64,000 bases of DNA from Streptomyces sp. NBC_01314 (GCF_041435215.1 NZ_CP108394.1:3410001-3474000), one strand, 5' to 3'. Positions 1-10,292 are shown, numbered from the stretch's first letter. Translations and numbers: made by a program. The notes: generated by a model from the sequence alone, not told the origin.

Positions 1-1520
1 TCCTCGGGGATCCCGTACCTGAGCCGGGCCCGCCTGGCCTCGCCCTCCGTCAGATCACCGAGCCGCACGCACGCGGGCAGCGGCTGCCCCTCTCCGCCGG
101 ACACCTCCCCGTGCAGCAGCTCCGACGGGAACTGCGCCCCGGCCCGCTCCCAGTACTCGGCACGGCAGGCCACCACGAGCCGAGCCCCGTTCTCCCGCAG
201 CCACTCGACCGTCCCGGCGGTCCATTCGGCCAGCCGGTGCGCGAGCGTCGGCGGCATCTCCTCGGGCCCGTCCAGAAGCAGCAGCATGGGCCGCCCCTGC
301 GCCACGGCGAGCCGGGCGAGCCGCTCCGGCCGGATGTCCCCCAGCTCGCCGCCGTACCGGCCGGCCGGCGACCGTCCCACCTCGCCCAGCCGGTCTCCCG
401 GAACCCCCGACATCGGCGAAGCCGACGAAGCCCCGGCCGACACGCCCCACTCCCCCGACGTGCCCCACTCCCCCCACGCGCCCTCGTGTCCCGTCGTGCC
501 CTCCGTGGCCGACGCCGCCACGATCCGCCCCGCCCGTTCCAGCGCGCGCCGTGCCGCGTCCGCCAAGGAGGCGTCGTCGGAGAGGAGGTCGGCGCCGCGC
601 AGCCACAGCGTGGGCGCGGGCTCGGACCCACGGCCGCGCCGGGCGGCGAGGGCGGCCAGTTCCGTCGTACGGCCGCTGCCGGGTGGGCCGACGAGGCCGA
701 GGACCGTAGCCGGGCCGTCGGCGAAGGTGGTGAACTCCCTTACGACATCGACCCGTTCGACGGGTTCGGCGCCGGACGCCGCGACGGCCCCGGCACCCGC
801 CCCCGGCCCGTCCGACCCCACGGTGGTGGCCGTGAGCTCCAGCACCCCGGCCAGGTTCAGATCCGTCCCGTACGCGGCCACGGTCGCCGCGTTGCGTGCG
901 AGCAGCTCGGCCAGCGGCTGCTCGGCCCGCCACCCGCGCAGGGGTACGGCGAAGCCCGTGGTCCGGTGCTGTGCCTCCAGCGCCGTGCCGAGGATCCCCA
1001 CCACGGCTCCAGTGGTCGCATCGACGACGGGTCCTCCGGCCGCGCCCCCGCCCAGCCGCAGCGCCTCGCTCCCGGCCGTGCCGATCGCCAACTCCAGGAC
1101 TGCGCGCAGCAGATGGAAACCGTCGGTCGCGGTGTACGTGACGTCCGCCGTGCCCAGCACCCGTGCCTCGCGCCAGCCACCGGCCGCGATACGGACGTAC
1201 GCGCCCGTCCCGACGTCGTCCCGCAGGGCGAAGGGCAGCGGGTCCACGCACAGCCCCTCGGTGCGGATGAGCGCGAGATCGAGGGCGGGCAGCGGGGTCA
1301 CCGCGTCGGAGGTCACCACACAGACGCGGTCGCCGGAGGCGTGCACCACGATCCTGGCCAGTCCGTCCACCGCCTCGTGGCTGGTGACGACCGTGCCGTG
1401 GTGATCGGCCACGAAGCCCGTGCCGCGCGGTCGTCCCGCCAGATCGCCGACCCGCACCAGGACTTCGTCCCGCGCCGCCCGGCGGCCGTCGTCGGTTGCC
1501 CGACGGCCCCGTACCGCCAT
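1..1520 (-). CDS. Trypsin-like peptidase/ATPase fusion protein, 3' end outside window
   Basis: The frame reads from an ATG at 1518-1520 to the left edge with no stop, so the C terminus is missing. The first ~200 residues look like a trypsin-type fold: His in TSHEAVDG and Asp in LDLALI. The expected GxSGGP motif reads GAAGGPVVD (about 1020-1046), so the nucleophilic Ser appears to be Ala. An NTPase segment follows, with a Walker-A-like GPPGSGRT (Lys replaced by Arg) and a Walker-B-like MLLLLDGPEE. A stretch rich in Gly, Ser, Glu and Trp lies between them. It follows truB but is separated by 308 bases, so it is probably its own unit. Known relatives in Streptomyces are multidomain peptidase/STAND-type proteins. 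The loss of protease activity is inferred. Confidence 0.75.
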   Translation of the reverse strand, partial: MAVRGRRATDDGRRAARDEVLVRVGDLAGRPRGTGFVADHHGTVVTSHEAVDGLARIVVHASGDRVCVVTSDAVTPLPALDLALIRTEGLCVDPLPFALRDDVGTGAYVRIAAGGWREARVLGTADVTYTATDGFHLLRAVLELAIGTAGSEALRLGGGAAGGPVVDATTGAVVGILGTALEAQHRTTGFAVPLRGWRAEQPLAELLARNAATVAAYGTDLNLAGVLELTATTVGSDGPGAGAGAVAASGAEPVERVDVVREFTTFADGPATVLGLVGPPGSGRTTELAALAARRGRGSEPAPTLWLRGADLLSDDASLADAARRALERAGRIVAASATEGTTGHEGAWGEWGTSGEWGVSAGASSASPMSGVPGDRLGEVGRSPAGRYGGELGDIRPERLARLAVAQGRPMLLLLDGPEEMPPTLAHRLAEWTAGTVEWLRENGARLVVACRAEYWERAGAQFPSELLHGEVSGGEGQPLPACVRLGDLTEGEARRARLRYGIPE

Positions 1521-1828
1521 GTCCAGACCTCCCCGTCGTACCTGTGTTCCGACGGTAGGCACGTGAAGATCAGCGGAAAAGATCCCCTGGCGAACGCGCC
1601 CCCTTCCGCTCCCTCGGTTCACTCCGAGCGCCTGCACGAAGGGGTGAATAGCCCCGAGCAGATGGATACACCTCTGGGTGGGGGAACCGAGGGGGGACCG
1701 TGGAGCGGCGGGCACAGCAAGCCCCGTGACCGCCGCTCCACGCTCCGCCGGGCTGAGCCGAAGTACGCCGGGTGCCTCCGGCACCGGCCGGGCCAGGGGC
1801 TGCGCCCCTGAAAGAGCCGAGCTCGCCC
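1521..1828. other. Intergenic region between truB and the peptidase/ATPase gene
   Basis: No convincing gene. It should hold the promoter of the minus-strand peptidase/ATPase gene and the end of the truB transcript. Short GC-rich hairpins sit near 1770-1810. Confidence 0.5.
1794..1810 (-). terminator. Putative terminator hairpin after truB
   Basis: Arms caggggc and gcccctg flank a 3-base loop, 19 bases past the truB stop. There is no U tract, as is common in Streptomyces. Confidence 0.45.
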
Positions 1829-2743
1829 TCAGCCGAAGACCGCCAGGCTCTTGGCCTTGCCCTTCTGACTCTCCACCAGGGCCAGGAAGCGGCCGGTGGG
1901 GTCGAAGACGGCCACGGCGCCGCGCTCCGCGTACTCCTCGGGCATCTCCAGGCGTACCCCGTTCAGCAGCAGCCCCGCCCCCCGGTCGTCCACGTCCCAG
2001 CGGGGGAACGCGGCCGTCGCGGCCTCGGCGATCGGCATCACGGCCAGCTCCTCCTGGTGCTGGTCGAGGGTCCGCGCGGAGTCCAGCTTGTACGGCCCCA
2101 CGCGCGTCCGGCGCAGCGCGGTGAGGTGGCCGCCGACGCCCAGGCCGGCGCCCAGATCGCGGGCGAGGGCCCGGATGTACGTCCCGGAGGAGCACACCAC
2201 CGACACCACCAGGTCGAGGACCGGGGTGCCGTCCTCGGCGACGGCGTCCCGGACGTCGTAGACCGCGAAGGAGGAGACGGTGACGGGCCGGGCGGGAATC
2301 TCGAAGTCCTCGCCGTCCCGGGCCCGCTTGTACGACCGCACGCCGTTGATCTTGATGGCGCTGACCTTGGACGGCACCTGCATGATCGCGCCGGTCAGCT
2401 CGGCCACACCGGCGTCGACGGCGTCCCGGGTGACCTTCGACGCGTCGACCGACGCCGTGATCTCGCCCTCGGCGTCGTCGGTGACCGTCGTCTGCCCGAG
2501 CCGGACGGTCCCCAGGTACTCCTTCTCGGTGAGCGCGAGGTGACCGAGCAGCTTGGTCGCCTTCTCCACCCCCAGGACGAGCACCCCGGTGGCCATGGGA
2601 TCGAGAGTCCCCGCATGCCCGACCCGCCGGGTCCTGGCGATGCCCCGCATCTTGGCGACGACATCGTGCGAAGTGAAGCCCGACGGCTTGTCGACGATGA
2701 CAAGGCCGTCGGGCGTGGTGTTCTTCTGACGCTGCTCGGTCAT
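1829..2743 (-). CDS. truB: tRNA pseudouridine(55) synthase TruB
   Basis: 304 residues, normal for the actinobacterial family. TruB makes the universal pseudouridine 55 in the T-arm of tRNAs. The N terminus has LVIVDKPSGFTSHDVV followed by the hallmark RRVGHAGTLDPMATG, whose Asp is the catalytic residue of the family. The C-terminal ~70 residues form a PUA-like RNA-binding tail. Its ATG overlaps the rbfA stop as ATGA (2740-2743), so the two are translationally coupled. It is the last gene of the rimP-to-truB block. Confidence 0.96.
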   Translation of the reverse strand: MTEQRQKNTTPDGLVIVDKPSGFTSHDVVAKMRGIARTRRVGHAGTLDPMATGVLVLGVEKATKLLGHLALTEKEYLGTVRLGQTTVTDDAEGEITASVDASKVTRDAVDAGVAELTGAIMQVPSKVSAIKINGVRSYKRARDGEDFEIPARPVTVSSFAVYDVRDAVAEDGTPVLDLVVSVVCSSGTYIRALARDLGAGLGVGGHLTALRRTRVGPYKLDSARTLDQHQEELAVMPIAEAATAAFPRWDVDDRGAGLLLNGVRLEMPEEYAERGAVAVFDPTGRFLALVESQKGKAKSLAVFG

Positions 2744-3186
2744 TCGGCGGCGTCGTCCTCGTCGTCACCCGGCTTGCGGTACGGGTCTGCCTCACCGGCG
2801 TACTTCGCCCCCGACGCGCTCTCGCGCACCTGGGCGTCCGAGGCCCGCGCCTTGTCGAGGAGGTCGTCGATGGTCTTGGCGGTGTCCGGGAGGGCGTCGG
2901 CCACGAAGGTGAGGGACGGCGTGAACTTCACACCCGCGGCACGGCCGACCTCGGAACGGAGGATGCCCTTGGCGCTCTCCAGCCCCGCGGCGGCCGCCGC
3001 CCGCTCCTCGTCGTCCCCGTAGACCGTGTAGAAGACGGTCGCCTCCCGCAGATCCCCGGTCACCCGGGTGTCCGTGATGGTGACGTGTGAGCCGAGCCGC
3101 GGGTCCTTGATCCCACGCAGCAGCTTCTGGGCCACCACCTCCCGGATGAGGTCCGCCAGCCTCTTGGCACGCGCGTTGTCGGCCAC
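2740..3186 (-). CDS. rbfA: Ribosome-binding factor A
   Basis: 148 residues starting at GTG, with aggag about 9 bases upstream. RbfA is a KH-like factor that binds immature 30S subunits and helps mature 16S rRNA. MADNARAKRLADLIREVVAQ and the following IKDPRLGSHVTITDTRVTGD are typical. The acidic tail (GDDEDDAAE) is common in actinobacteria. It overlaps truB by 4 bases and follows the DUF503 gene by 72 bases. Confidence 0.95.
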   Translation of the reverse strand: MADNARAKRLADLIREVVAQKLLRGIKDPRLGSHVTITDTRVTGDLREATVFYTVYGDDEERAAAAAGLESAKGILRSEVGRAAGVKFTPSLTFVADALPDTAKTIDDLLDKARASDAQVRESASGAKYAGEADPYRKPGDDEDDAAE

Positions 3187-3258
3187 TGGTCCGTCTCCTA
3201 GCTCGTTCTGCGTTACTGACTGCGTTACTGCTGGTTCTTGAATTGTCTCTGCGACCGG

Positions 3259-3552
3259 TCAGTCGTCGTCACCGTGCAACCGCCGTCTGACCGAGAGCAG
3301 TTCCACCTCGGGGCGCCCGGCGACCAGCCGCTCGCACCGGTCCAGGACGTCGGTCAGGTGCCCCGTGTCACCGGACACCACCGCCAGCCCGAGCACGGTC
3401 CGGCGGTGCAGATCCATATGGTCGACCTCCGCCGCACTCACCGCGAACTTGCGTTGCAGCTCGGCCACTATCGGACGGACGACGGAGCGCTTCTCCTTCA
3501 GCGACCGTACGTCGCCGAGCAGGAGATCGAAGGACAGAGTCCCCACGTACAT
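3259..3552 (-). CDS. DUF503 (YlxP-like) family protein
   Basis: The chosen start is the ATG at 3550-3552, giving a 97-residue protein that begins MYVGTLSFDLLLGDVRSLKE, the usual N terminus of this family. The longer open frame upstream runs through the infB terminator and is unlikely to be coding. Sequence features include RSLKEKRSVVRPIVAELQRK and a charged C terminus. The family is small and basic, nearly always sits between infB and rbfA, and has no settled function. Confidence 0.88.
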   Translation of the reverse strand: MYVGTLSFDLLLGDVRSLKEKRSVVRPIVAELQRKFAVSAAEVDHMDLHRRTVLGLAVVSGDTGHLTDVLDRCERLVAGRPEVELLSVRRRLHGDDD

Positions 3553-3701
3553 GTGTGTATCCGGTTCACCCGCCGGTACGGGATAGATGGCCCGCCCACA
3601 GCCCGGGGCAGGAACATCAGAACCGTACAACGAAAGGCGGACACCCTCGACGGGATTGTTTCGCAGGGGGTCCGGGGGCGAAGCCCCCAGGAACGGCCAC
3701 A

Positions 3702-3734
3702 CCGGCCGGGGGTGAACGAGTCACCCCCGGCCGG
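3702..3734 (-). terminator. Strong hairpin between infB and the DUF503 gene
   Basis: A perfect 14-bp stem (ccggccgggggtga paired with tcacccccggccgg) has a 5-base loop, 17 bases past the infB stop. A second smaller hairpin (gggggc/gccccc) lies at about 3674-3688. They should reduce read-through from infB into DUF503-rbfA-truB. Confidence 0.75.
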
Positions 3735-3750
3735 CATGAACCACCGCTGG

Positions 3751-6700
3751 TTACGAACGCGGCTTCTCGCGCATCTCGTACGTCGCGATGACGTCGTCGA
3801 TCTTGATGTCGTTGAAGTTTCCGAGGTTGATACCGCCCTCGAATCCTTCGCGGAGCTCAGTGACGTCGTCCTTGAAGCGACGCAGACCGGAGATGGTGAG
3901 GTTCTCCGCGATGACCTTGCCGTCGCGGACGAGGCGCGCCTTGGTGTTGCGCTTGACCTCGCCCGAGCGGACCAGGACACCGGCGATGTTGCCCAGCTTG
4001 GACGACTTGAAGACCTCGCGGATCTCCGCCGTGCCGAGCTCGACCTCCTCGTACTCCGGCTTGAGCATGCCCTTGAGGGCCGCCTCGATCTCCTCGATGG
4101 CCTGGTAGATCACCGAGTAGTACCGGACGTCGACGCCCTCGCGCTCCGCCATCTGCGCCGCGCGGCCCGCAGCGCGGACGTTGAAGCCGATGACGATGGC
4201 GTCGGAGCCGGTCGCCAGGTCGATGTCCGACTCGGTGACCGCACCCACGCCGCGGTGCAGGACGCGGATGTCGACCTCTTCGCCGACGTCGAGCTGGAGC
4301 AGCGAGGACTCGAGAGCCTCCACCGAACCGGACGCGTCGCCCTTGATGATGAGGTTGAGTTCCTGCACCAGACCGGCCTTGAGGGCCTCGTCCAGGTTCT
4401 CCAGGGAGAACCGGACACCCCGGCGGGCGAAGTTGGCGTTGCGCTCACGCGCCGCGCGCTTCTCGGCGATCTGACGCGCCGTACGGTCCTCGTCGACAAC
4501 CAGGAAGTTGTCGCCGGCGCCCGGGACGTTGGTGAGACCGAGGACGAGGACCGGGGTCGAGGGACCCGCCTCTTCCACGTTGTCGCCCTTGTCGTCGAGC
4601 ATCGCGCGGACACGGCCGTACGCGTCGCCGACCACCATGGTGTCGCCGACCCGCAGGGTGCCTCGCTGGACCAGGACGGTCGCGACGGCGCCGCGGCCCT
4701 TGTCGAGGTGGGACTCGATCGCAATACCCTGCGCGTCCTGCTCCGGGTTGGCCCGCAGGTCGAGCGAGGCGTCCGCGGTGAGGACCACGGCCTCCAGGAG
4801 AGCCTCGATGTTGAGGCCCTGCTTGGCGGAGATGTCGACGAACATCGTGTCGCCGCCGTACTCCTCGGCCACCAGACCGAACTCGGTGAGCTGACCGCGC
4901 ACCTTGGTCGGGTCGGCACCCTCGACGTCGATCTTGTTGACCGCGACCACGATCGGCACACCGGCCGCCTTGGCGTGGTTCAACGCCTCGATCGTCTGGG
5001 GCATCACACCGTCGTTGGCCGCCACCACGAGGATCGCGATGTCGGTCGACTTCGCACCACGGGCACGCATGGCGGTGAACGCCTCGTGGCCCGGGGTGTC
5101 GATGAAGGTGATCCTGCGCTCTTCGTCGTTGACCTGGGTCGCGACCTGGTACGCACCGATGTGCTGCGTGATGCCGCCGGCCTCGCCCGCGACGACGTTC
5201 GTCTTGCGGATGGTGTCGAGAAGGCGGGTCTTACCGTGGTCGACGTGACCCATGACGGTCACGACCGGCGGACGCGCGACGAGGAACTCCTCGCCACCCT
5301 CGTCCTCGCCGAACTCGATGTCGAAGGACTCGAGAAGCTCGCGGTCCTCCTCCTCCGGGCTGACGATCTCGAGGATGAAGTTCATCTCGTCCGCGAGGAG
5401 CTTCAGCGTCTCGTCGGAGACTGACTGCGTGGCAGTGACCATCTCGCCGAGGTTCATCATCACGCCGACGAGCGACGCCGGGTTGGCGCCGATCTTCTCG
5501 GCGAAGTCGGTGAGCGACGCACCGCGCGACAGGCGGACGGACTGTCCGTTGCCGCGAGGCAGCATCACGCCGCCGACCGACGGGGCCTGCATGGCCTCGT
5601 ACTCCTGGCGCCTCTGCCGCTTCGACTTGCGACCACGACGCGCGGGACCGCCGGGACGACCGAAGGCGCCCTGCGTGCCACCACGGGCACCCGGACCACC
5701 GGGACGACCGCCGAAGCCGGGACGACCGCCGCCGCCACCGAAGCCGCCGCCACCACCGGGGCCACCGCCACCGGGACGACCCGCGAAACCGCCGCCGCCA
5801 CCACCGGGACGACCGGCGAAGCCACCGCCGCCGCCGCCACCACCGGGACGACCCGCGAAGCCACCGCCGCCGCCACCGGGACGAGCGGCACCGCCGGCGC
5901 CACCACCGGGACGACCGGCGCCACCAGGACCGCGACCGCCGGGGCCACCGCCACCGGGACGCGGGCCGGCAGCGGGACGCTGCGGCATCATGCCGGGGTT
6001 CGGACGGGGGCCGCCGCCGGGACGGGGAGCCCCACCCTGCGGACGGGGCATGCCGCCCGGGGTCGGGCGTGAGCCGCCCGGAGTCTGCGGACGGGGACCG
6101 CCGCCGGCACCCTGCGGACGCGGCGCCTGGCCGGGAGCCGCGGGACGCGCACCGCCCTGGGCGCCACCGGGACCACCCTGGCCGCCGGGACGCGGAGCGC
6201 CACCGGGGCGGGGGCCCTGCGGGCGACCCATGCCGGTGGAGCCACCGGACGTGAAGGGGTTGTTACCGGGACGCGGACCCGCGGGACGGGCACCGCCCGG
6301 CTTGGGCGCACCGGCACCGCCGGGACGCTGACCACCGGGACGCGGCGCCTGGCCACGGTCCGGACGGTCCTGACCGCGATCCTGCCGGTCCTGACCACGG
6401 TCCTGTCGGTCCTGACCGGGACCGCCGGGACGCTGGCCGCCCTGGCCACCGGCCGGTCGCTGAGCAGCCGGGCCGGGACGGACGTTCGGTCGCGGGGACT
6501 GTGCGGCCGGAGCCGACGGGGGTGCCTGGAACTCGGGCACGCTCGGGGCCGGGGAGGCCGGAGCGGGCTTCGGCGCCGGCGGCTTGGGACCCGGCAGCGG
6601 GCGCGGGCCCGGGGCCGGAGACGCGGCCGCGGGCTTCTCCGCGGCGGGCGGCTTCGGTGCGGCCGGACCCGGACGCGGGGCGCCCGGACGTGCGGCCTGC

Positions 6701-6924
6701 GCGGAAGAGGGTGCCGCCGGACGAGCCGGGGCGGACTTGCGGGGGGCGGACTTACCGCCGCCGTTGCCCTGCTGGAGGGCATCGGTCAGCTTGCGTACAA
6801 CGGGCGCCTCGATCGTCGAGGACGCCGAACGGACGAATTCACCGAGTTCTTGGAGCTTGGCCATGACGACCTTGCTCTCAACCCCGAACTCCTTGGCGAG
6901 TTCGTATACCCGGACCTTAGCCAC
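3751..6924 (-). CDS. infB: Translation initiation factor IF-2
   Basis: 1057 residues from a GTG start with aaaaaggag just upstream. IF-2 is the GTPase that brings fMet-tRNA to the 30S subunit and drives 70S joining. Residues 1-50 are an IF2_N domain ([20 protein letters not shown]). Residues ~54-425 are a very long low-complexity linker of Pro, Gly, Arg and Ala, with repeats such as [11 protein letters not shown] and RQDRGQD. The GTPase core follows: G1 GHVDHGKT near residue 558, G3 DTPGHEAF near 608, G4 NKID near 665. The C-terminal IF-2 domains are complete. Long linkers are known in Streptomyces; this one is large even so. Confidence 0.97.
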   Translation of the reverse strand: MAKVRVYELAKEFGVESKVVMAKLQELGEFVRSASSTIEAPVVRKLTDALQQGNGGGKSAPRKSAPARPAAPSSAQAARPGAPRPGPAAPKPPAAEKPAAASPAPGPRPLPGPKPPAPKPAPASPAPSVPEFQAPPSAPAAQSPRPNVRPGPAAQRPAGGQGGQRPGGPGQDRQDRGQDRQDRGQDRPDRGQAPRPGGQRPGGAGAPKPGGARPAGPRPGNNPFTSGGSTGMGRPQGPRPGGAPRPGGQGGPGGAQGGARPAAPGQAPRPQGAGGGPRPQTPGGSRPTPGGMPRPQGGAPRPGGGPRPNPGMMPQRPAAGPRPGGGGPGGRGPGGAGRPGGGAGGAARPGGGGGGFAGRPGGGGGGGGFAGRPGGGGGGFAGRPGGGGPGGGGGFGGGGGRPGFGGRPGGPGARGGTQGAFGRPGGPARRGRKSKRQRRQEYEAMQAPSVGGVMLPRGNGQSVRLSRGASLTDFAEKIGANPASLVGVMMNLGEMVTATQSVSDETLKLLADEMNFILEIVSPEEEDRELLESFDIEFGEDEGGEEFLVARPPVVTVMGHVDHGKTRLLDTIRKTNVVAGEAGGITQHIGAYQVATQVNDEERRITFIDTPGHEAFTAMRARGAKSTDIAILVVAANDGVMPQTIEALNHAKAAGVPIVVAVNKIDVEGADPTKVRGQLTEFGLVAEEYGGDTMFVDISAKQGLNIEALLEAVVLTADASLDLRANPEQDAQGIAIESHLDKGRGAVATVLVQRGTLRVGDTMVVGDAYGRVRAMLDDKGDNVEEAGPSTPVLVLGLTNVPGAGDNFLVVDEDRTARQIAEKRAARERNANFARRGVRFSLENLDEALKAGLVQELNLIIKGDASGSVEALESSLLQLDVGEEVDIRVLHRGVGAVTESDIDLATGSDAIVIGFNVRAAGRAAQMAEREGVDVRYYSVIYQAIEEIEAALKGMLKPEYEEVELGTAEIREVFKSSKLGNIAGVLVRSGEVKRNTKARLVRDGKVIAENLTISGLRRFKDDVTELREGFEGGINLGNFNDIKIDDVIATYEMREKPRS

Positions 6925-7071
6925 TTCGCTCCTTTTTAGGTCCGGGTGCGTCCGGACCGTCGCTACTTCATGGGCGTACTCATCGCGTGCTCATCGAGTG
7001 CTCATCGCAATCTCGACCTACTTCCAACTCGCGGGGTACCAGGGCCGTACGGAGGTTCCGCACGGCACGTT

Positions 7072-7368
7072 TTACGGTGTTGCCTGCTCGGCAACTGTTG
7101 TCTGCTCCACGTATCGGCGCAACGCCTTTGTGTCGAGCGCTCCCGGGGCACGCAGCGCCCTCGTGAACGCCCGGCGGCGTAGCCCCAAGTCGAGACAGAC
7201 CTGGGCGGGGTGAACGTACGCACCCCGGCCGGGCAGCGTACCGCGAGGATCGGGGACGCATTCGTCCTCGGTCGCCACGACCCGCAGCAGTTCGGTCTTG
7301 GCCGATCGCTGCCTGCACCCCACACAGGTGCGTTCAGGGCATGCGCGGGCGCGCGTCCGGCCAGACAC
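7072..7368 (-). CDS. ylxR: YlxR (DUF448) family RNA-binding-like protein
   Basis: 98 residues from a GTG start. The N terminus PERTCVGCRQRSAKTELLRV carries the CVGC motif typical of YlxR, and PGRGAYVHP follows. YlxR proteins are small nucleic-acid-binding-like proteins encoded between nusA and infB. Some are reported to affect RNase P or transcription, but the role here is unproven. It is 147 bases upstream of infB, and that gap contains three imperfect copies of ctcatcgcgtg (about 6979-7010). Confidence 0.9.
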   Translation of the reverse strand: MSGRTRARACPERTCVGCRQRSAKTELLRVVATEDECVPDPRGTLPGRGAYVHPAQVCLDLGLRRRAFTRALRAPGALDTKALRRYVEQTTVAEQATP

Positions 7369-7516
7369 TGCTAAGTCTACCTCCCCGCACCGACCTCACC
7401 CCTTCGGGGCAAAAATCGAACGGTTGTTGTCGTGATCTAAGCCACCTGCGGCCTGGATCTATTCCCCGGCCCCGGGAAGTACCCGGATGGCCCAGCTCGG
7501 ACGTCCGATCGAGTGG

Positions 7517-8503
7517 TTACTCCGCCGGCTGCTCGGTGTCCGGGCGGATGTCGATCCGCCAGCCGGTGAGGCGGGCGGCGAGGCGGGCGTTCTGCCCCTC
7601 CTTGCCGATCGCCAGCGACAGCTGGTAGTCGGGCACCGTCACGCGCGCGGAGCGGGCCGCGAGGTCCACCACCTCGACCTTGGAGACCCGGGCCGGGGAG
7701 AGCGCGTTCGCCACCATCTCCGCCGGGTCGTCCGACCAGTCGACGATGTCGATCTTCTCGCCGTTCAGCTCGCCCATGACATTGCGCACCCGGCCGCCCA
7801 TCGGGCCGATGCAGGCGCCCTTGGCGTTCAGGCCGCTGCGGGTGGAGCGGACGGCGATCTTCGAACGGTGACCCGCCTCACGCGCGATGGCGGCGATCTC
7901 GACGGACCCGTCGGCGATCTCCGGCACCTCCAGCGCGAAGAGCTTCTTCACCAGATTGGGGTGCGTGCGGGAGAGCGTCACGGAAGGACCGCGTACGCCC
8001 TTCGCCACCCGTACGACGTACGAGCGGAGCCGCATGCCGTGCTGGTACGCCTCGCCCGGGACCTGTTCCTGCACCGGCAGGATGGCCTCCAGCTTGCCGA
8101 TGTCGACGAGCACGTTCTTCGGGTCGCGGCCCTGCTGGACCACACCGGTGACGATGTCGCCCTCGCGCCCCGCGTACTCCCCGAGCGTCGCGTCGTCCTC
8201 CGCGTCCCGCAGCCGCTGCAGGATCACCTGCTTGGCGGTGGTGGCGGCGATGCGCCCGAAGTCCGACGGGGTGTCGTCGAACGGGCGCGGCTCCTGCCCC
8301 TCCTCCAGGTCCTCGGGGTCCTCCTTCGCCCACACGGTCACATGGCCGGTCTCCCGGTTGAGCTCCACGCGCGCGTGACGGCGGCTTCCCTCGGTGCGGT
8401 GGTAGGCGATGAGGAGGGCCGCCTCGATCGCCTCGACCAGCAGGTCGAAGGAGATCTCCTTCTCCCGGACCAGACCCCGCAGGGCACTCATGTCGATGTC
8501 CAC
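7517..8503 (-). CDS. nusA: Transcription termination/antitermination factor NusA
   Basis: 328 residues from a GTG start, 2 bases after the rimP stop, so the two genes are coupled. It has an N-terminal RNA polymerase-binding domain (residues 1-~110), an S1 domain ([20 protein letters not shown]) and tandem KH domains with [20 protein letters not shown] and [19 protein letters not shown]. The E. coli C-terminal acidic repeats are absent, as is normal for actinobacteria. It binds RNA polymerase and modulates pausing and rRNA antitermination. Confidence 0.97.
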   Translation of the reverse strand: MDIDMSALRGLVREKEISFDLLVEAIEAALLIAYHRTEGSRRHARVELNRETGHVTVWAKEDPEDLEEGQEPRPFDDTPSDFGRIAATTAKQVILQRLRDAEDDATLGEYAGREGDIVTGVVQQGRDPKNVLVDIGKLEAILPVQEQVPGEAYQHGMRLRSYVVRVAKGVRGPSVTLSRTHPNLVKKLFALEVPEIADGSVEIAAIAREAGHRSKIAVRSTRSGLNAKGACIGPMGGRVRNVMGELNGEKIDIVDWSDDPAEMVANALSPARVSKVEVVDLAARSARVTVPDYQLSLAIGKEGQNARLAARLTGWRIDIRPDTEQPAE

Positions 8504-8505
8504 GG

Positions 8506-9015
8506 CTACGCCTCCTCTTCTTCCGTCATGTCCTTCTTGTCCTTGCGGTTGAACTCGACCTGGACGCGGGCCTTGTCGATCTCGTCGAAGGCGAGCCGGC
8601 GGGCGGTGGCCTTGCGGCCCTTCACACCGGGCACTTCGAGGTCGAGGCCGTCGTCGTCCACGGTCAGGATTCTGGCGATCAGTTCCCCGTCCTCGCGGAG
8701 CGTGAACTTCACCAGACGGTCCACGGCGCGACGGTAGTGCCGGTGCTCGGTGAGGGCGCGCTCGGCGCCCGGCGTCCCGACCTCCAGGGTGTACTCCGCC
8801 TGGCCCATCGCGTCCGTCTCGTCCAGCTTGGCCGAGAGCGCCCGGCTGACCTCGGCGACCGCGTCCAGATCCGCGCCCTCGTCGGAGTCGACGACCACGC
8901 GCAGCACCCGCTTGCGTCCGACCGAGTCCACTGCGATCTCTTCGAGATCCAGGCCCTGGGAGCGTACGAGCGGTTCCAGTAGTTCTCGCAGCCTCTCGCT
9001 CTGGGTGGTGCTCAT
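8506..9015 (-). CDS. rimP: Ribosome maturation factor RimP
   Basis: 169 residues from an ATG. RimP binds the 30S subunit early in assembly. [20 protein letters not shown] and the [20 protein letters not shown] segment are typical, and [16 protein letters not shown] matches the conserved LEVSSPGxxRPL region. The C-terminal tail is acidic and Lys-rich. It is the first gene of the operon, so the operon promoter should lie in 9016-9300. Confidence 0.95.
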   Translation of the reverse strand: MSTTQSERLRELLEPLVRSQGLDLEEIAVDSVGRKRVLRVVVDSDEGADLDAVAEVSRALSAKLDETDAMGQAEYTLEVGTPGAERALTEHRHYRRAVDRLVKFTLREDGELIARILTVDDDGLDLEVPGVKGRKATARRLAFDEIDKARVQVEFNRKDKKDMTEEEEA

Positions 9016-9175
9016 CCGGGTGACTCCTCGGCCGCGTGTGCTGTTGTGGGTAGGGCGCGTGTCAGGTCAAAGGGTAGCCGCTCCGCTGGGGTGTTGCCGT
9101 CCACGCGGTCGCTGTGCGCGGGGGTGCCCCATGGCTCGGGAGTGCCGGTATTCGGGCGGCTGCGGGTGCGTGAGG

Positions 9176-9236
9176 GCTGGTCGCGCCCGAGCGGCGGAGC
9201 CGCGTGTCGATACAGCCCCGCGCCCTATCGGGGCAC
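9176..9236. repeat. Intergenic GC-rich repeat, family A copy 1
   Basis: It begins gctggtcgcgccc, then has a gcggcggagccgc block and ends near gatacagccccgcgccc. The same blocks recur near 18.4 kb, inverted near 26.25 kb, and degenerate near 11.3 and 17.4 kb. It sits between the divergent rimP and lipoprotein genes. Confidence 0.7.
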
Positions 9237-9303
9237 AGCGGGTTTCACGGGTACCGTGATCACACCGCTTCTTTGTTCGTACGACCTCCCGAGGACGTCT
9301 GTT

Positions 9304-9840
9304 GTGTCGTTCAGCCTGTCGTCGCGTGCCCCGTCGGGGCCGCGTAGAAGGAGTTTGCTCGTCGGGGCCGCCGGCGTGGGCGTGCTCGTGGGGTGCTCGC
9401 CCGGGGGTGAGGGGGCGGATGCGGCCGGGAGCGGTCCCTCGGCCGTGGAGCGGGCACGCGCGCGTGTGGCACGGGACAGCGAGGCGCTCCTGGAGCGGTA
9501 CGACGCCGTCATCGCCGCGCATCCGGATCTGGCCGCGCTCCTGACGCCTCTGCGGGGCGAGGTCGTACGGCATGCCCGGGCGTTCGGGGGCGGGAAGGCG
9601 GCGGGTGCGGGCAGGGCGTCCGCTTCTCCGTCCGGCTCGCCCTCCGCGTCCGCGTCCCCCTCCCCCGCGCCCGAGGACCCCAGGGCGGCCCTCACCGAGC
9701 TGGCCGCCGCCGAGCGGAGGCTCGCCGACAAGCGGGCCGAGGCGTTGCTGGAGGTACCGGGTGAGATGGCGCGGCTGATGGCTTCGGTGGCCGCCGCGGG
9801 GGCCAGCCACGCGTACGTGTTGACGGAGGGTGCGAAGTGA
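9304..9840 (+). CDS. Putative lipoprotein paired with a DUF4439 protein
   Basis: I place the start at GTG 9304, because gagg lies 9 bases upstream and the protein then begins with a signal peptide. GPRRRSLLVGAAGVGVLVGC has a twin-arginine-like basic region and a lipobox ending at Cys. The mature part is helical and Ala-rich, with a Ser/Pro linker (ASPSGSPSASASPSPAPEDP) in the middle. It overlaps the next gene as GTGA. I do not recognise a functional domain. The pairing suggests a membrane-anchored partner for the ferritin-like protein. Confidence 0.75.
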   Translation: MSFSLSSRAPSGPRRRSLLVGAAGVGVLVGCSPGGEGADAAGSGPSAVERARARVARDSEALLERYDAVIAAHPDLAALLTPLRGEVVRHARAFGGGKAAGAGRASASPSGSPSASASPSPAPEDPRAALTELAAAERRLADKRAEALLEVPGEMARLMASVAAAGASHAYVLTEGAK

Positions 9841-10292
9841 GCGGCGGGGAGTTGAAGGCGGTACAGGCGGCGCTCGGGGCCGAGCACGCCGCCGTGTACG
9901 GGTACGGCGTCGTCGGCGGGAAGATCGGTGAGTCGCGGCAGCGCGAGGCCCGGGAGGCGTACGACGCGCACCGGGCCCGCCGGGACGCACTCACCCGGAC
10001 CGTGCGGGACCTGGGGGGCACACCCACCGTCGCGGCGGCCGGATACACGCTGCCCTTCCAGGTGACCGATTCCGACTCCGCCGAACGGCTCGCCGCCGAA
10101 CTGGAGGAGCGGGTGGCCAACGTGTACTCCGATCTCGTCCGGGCCTCCGAGAGGGACCGGCGCGGCACAGCGGCCGAGGCGCTGCGGGAAGCGGCGGTGC
10201 GGGCGGTGCGGTGGCGGGGCGGAAGCGTAGCCTTCCCTGGTCTCGCCGAGCGGACGGCCGCCGCCGGCCCGTCGGCGACACCGCGCACCTGA
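9837..10292 (+). CDS. Ferritin-like DUF4439 domain protein
   Basis: 151 residues from a GTG that overlaps the preceding stop. The first helix (LKAVQAALGAEHAAVYGYGVVGG) has the ExxxxxYxY pattern seen in DUF4439 ferritin-like bundles, and REAYDAHRARRDALTRTVRD gives the second helix. No signal peptide. The function of the family is unknown; metal binding is plausible from the fold only. It is co-transcribed with the lipoprotein gene. Confidence 0.8.
   Translation: MSGGELKAVQAALGAEHAAVYGYGVVGGKIGESRQREAREAYDAHRARRDALTRTVRDLGGTPTVAAAGYTLPFQVTDSDSAERLAAELEERVANVYSDLVRASERDRRGTAAEALREAAVRAVRWRGGSVAFPGLAERTAAAGPSATPRT

Noticed and set aside
3238..5424. Long plus-strand open frame opposite infB (728 residues)
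   Set aside because: It is the complement of infB; composition is typical of antisense GC-rich frames and no domain is visible.
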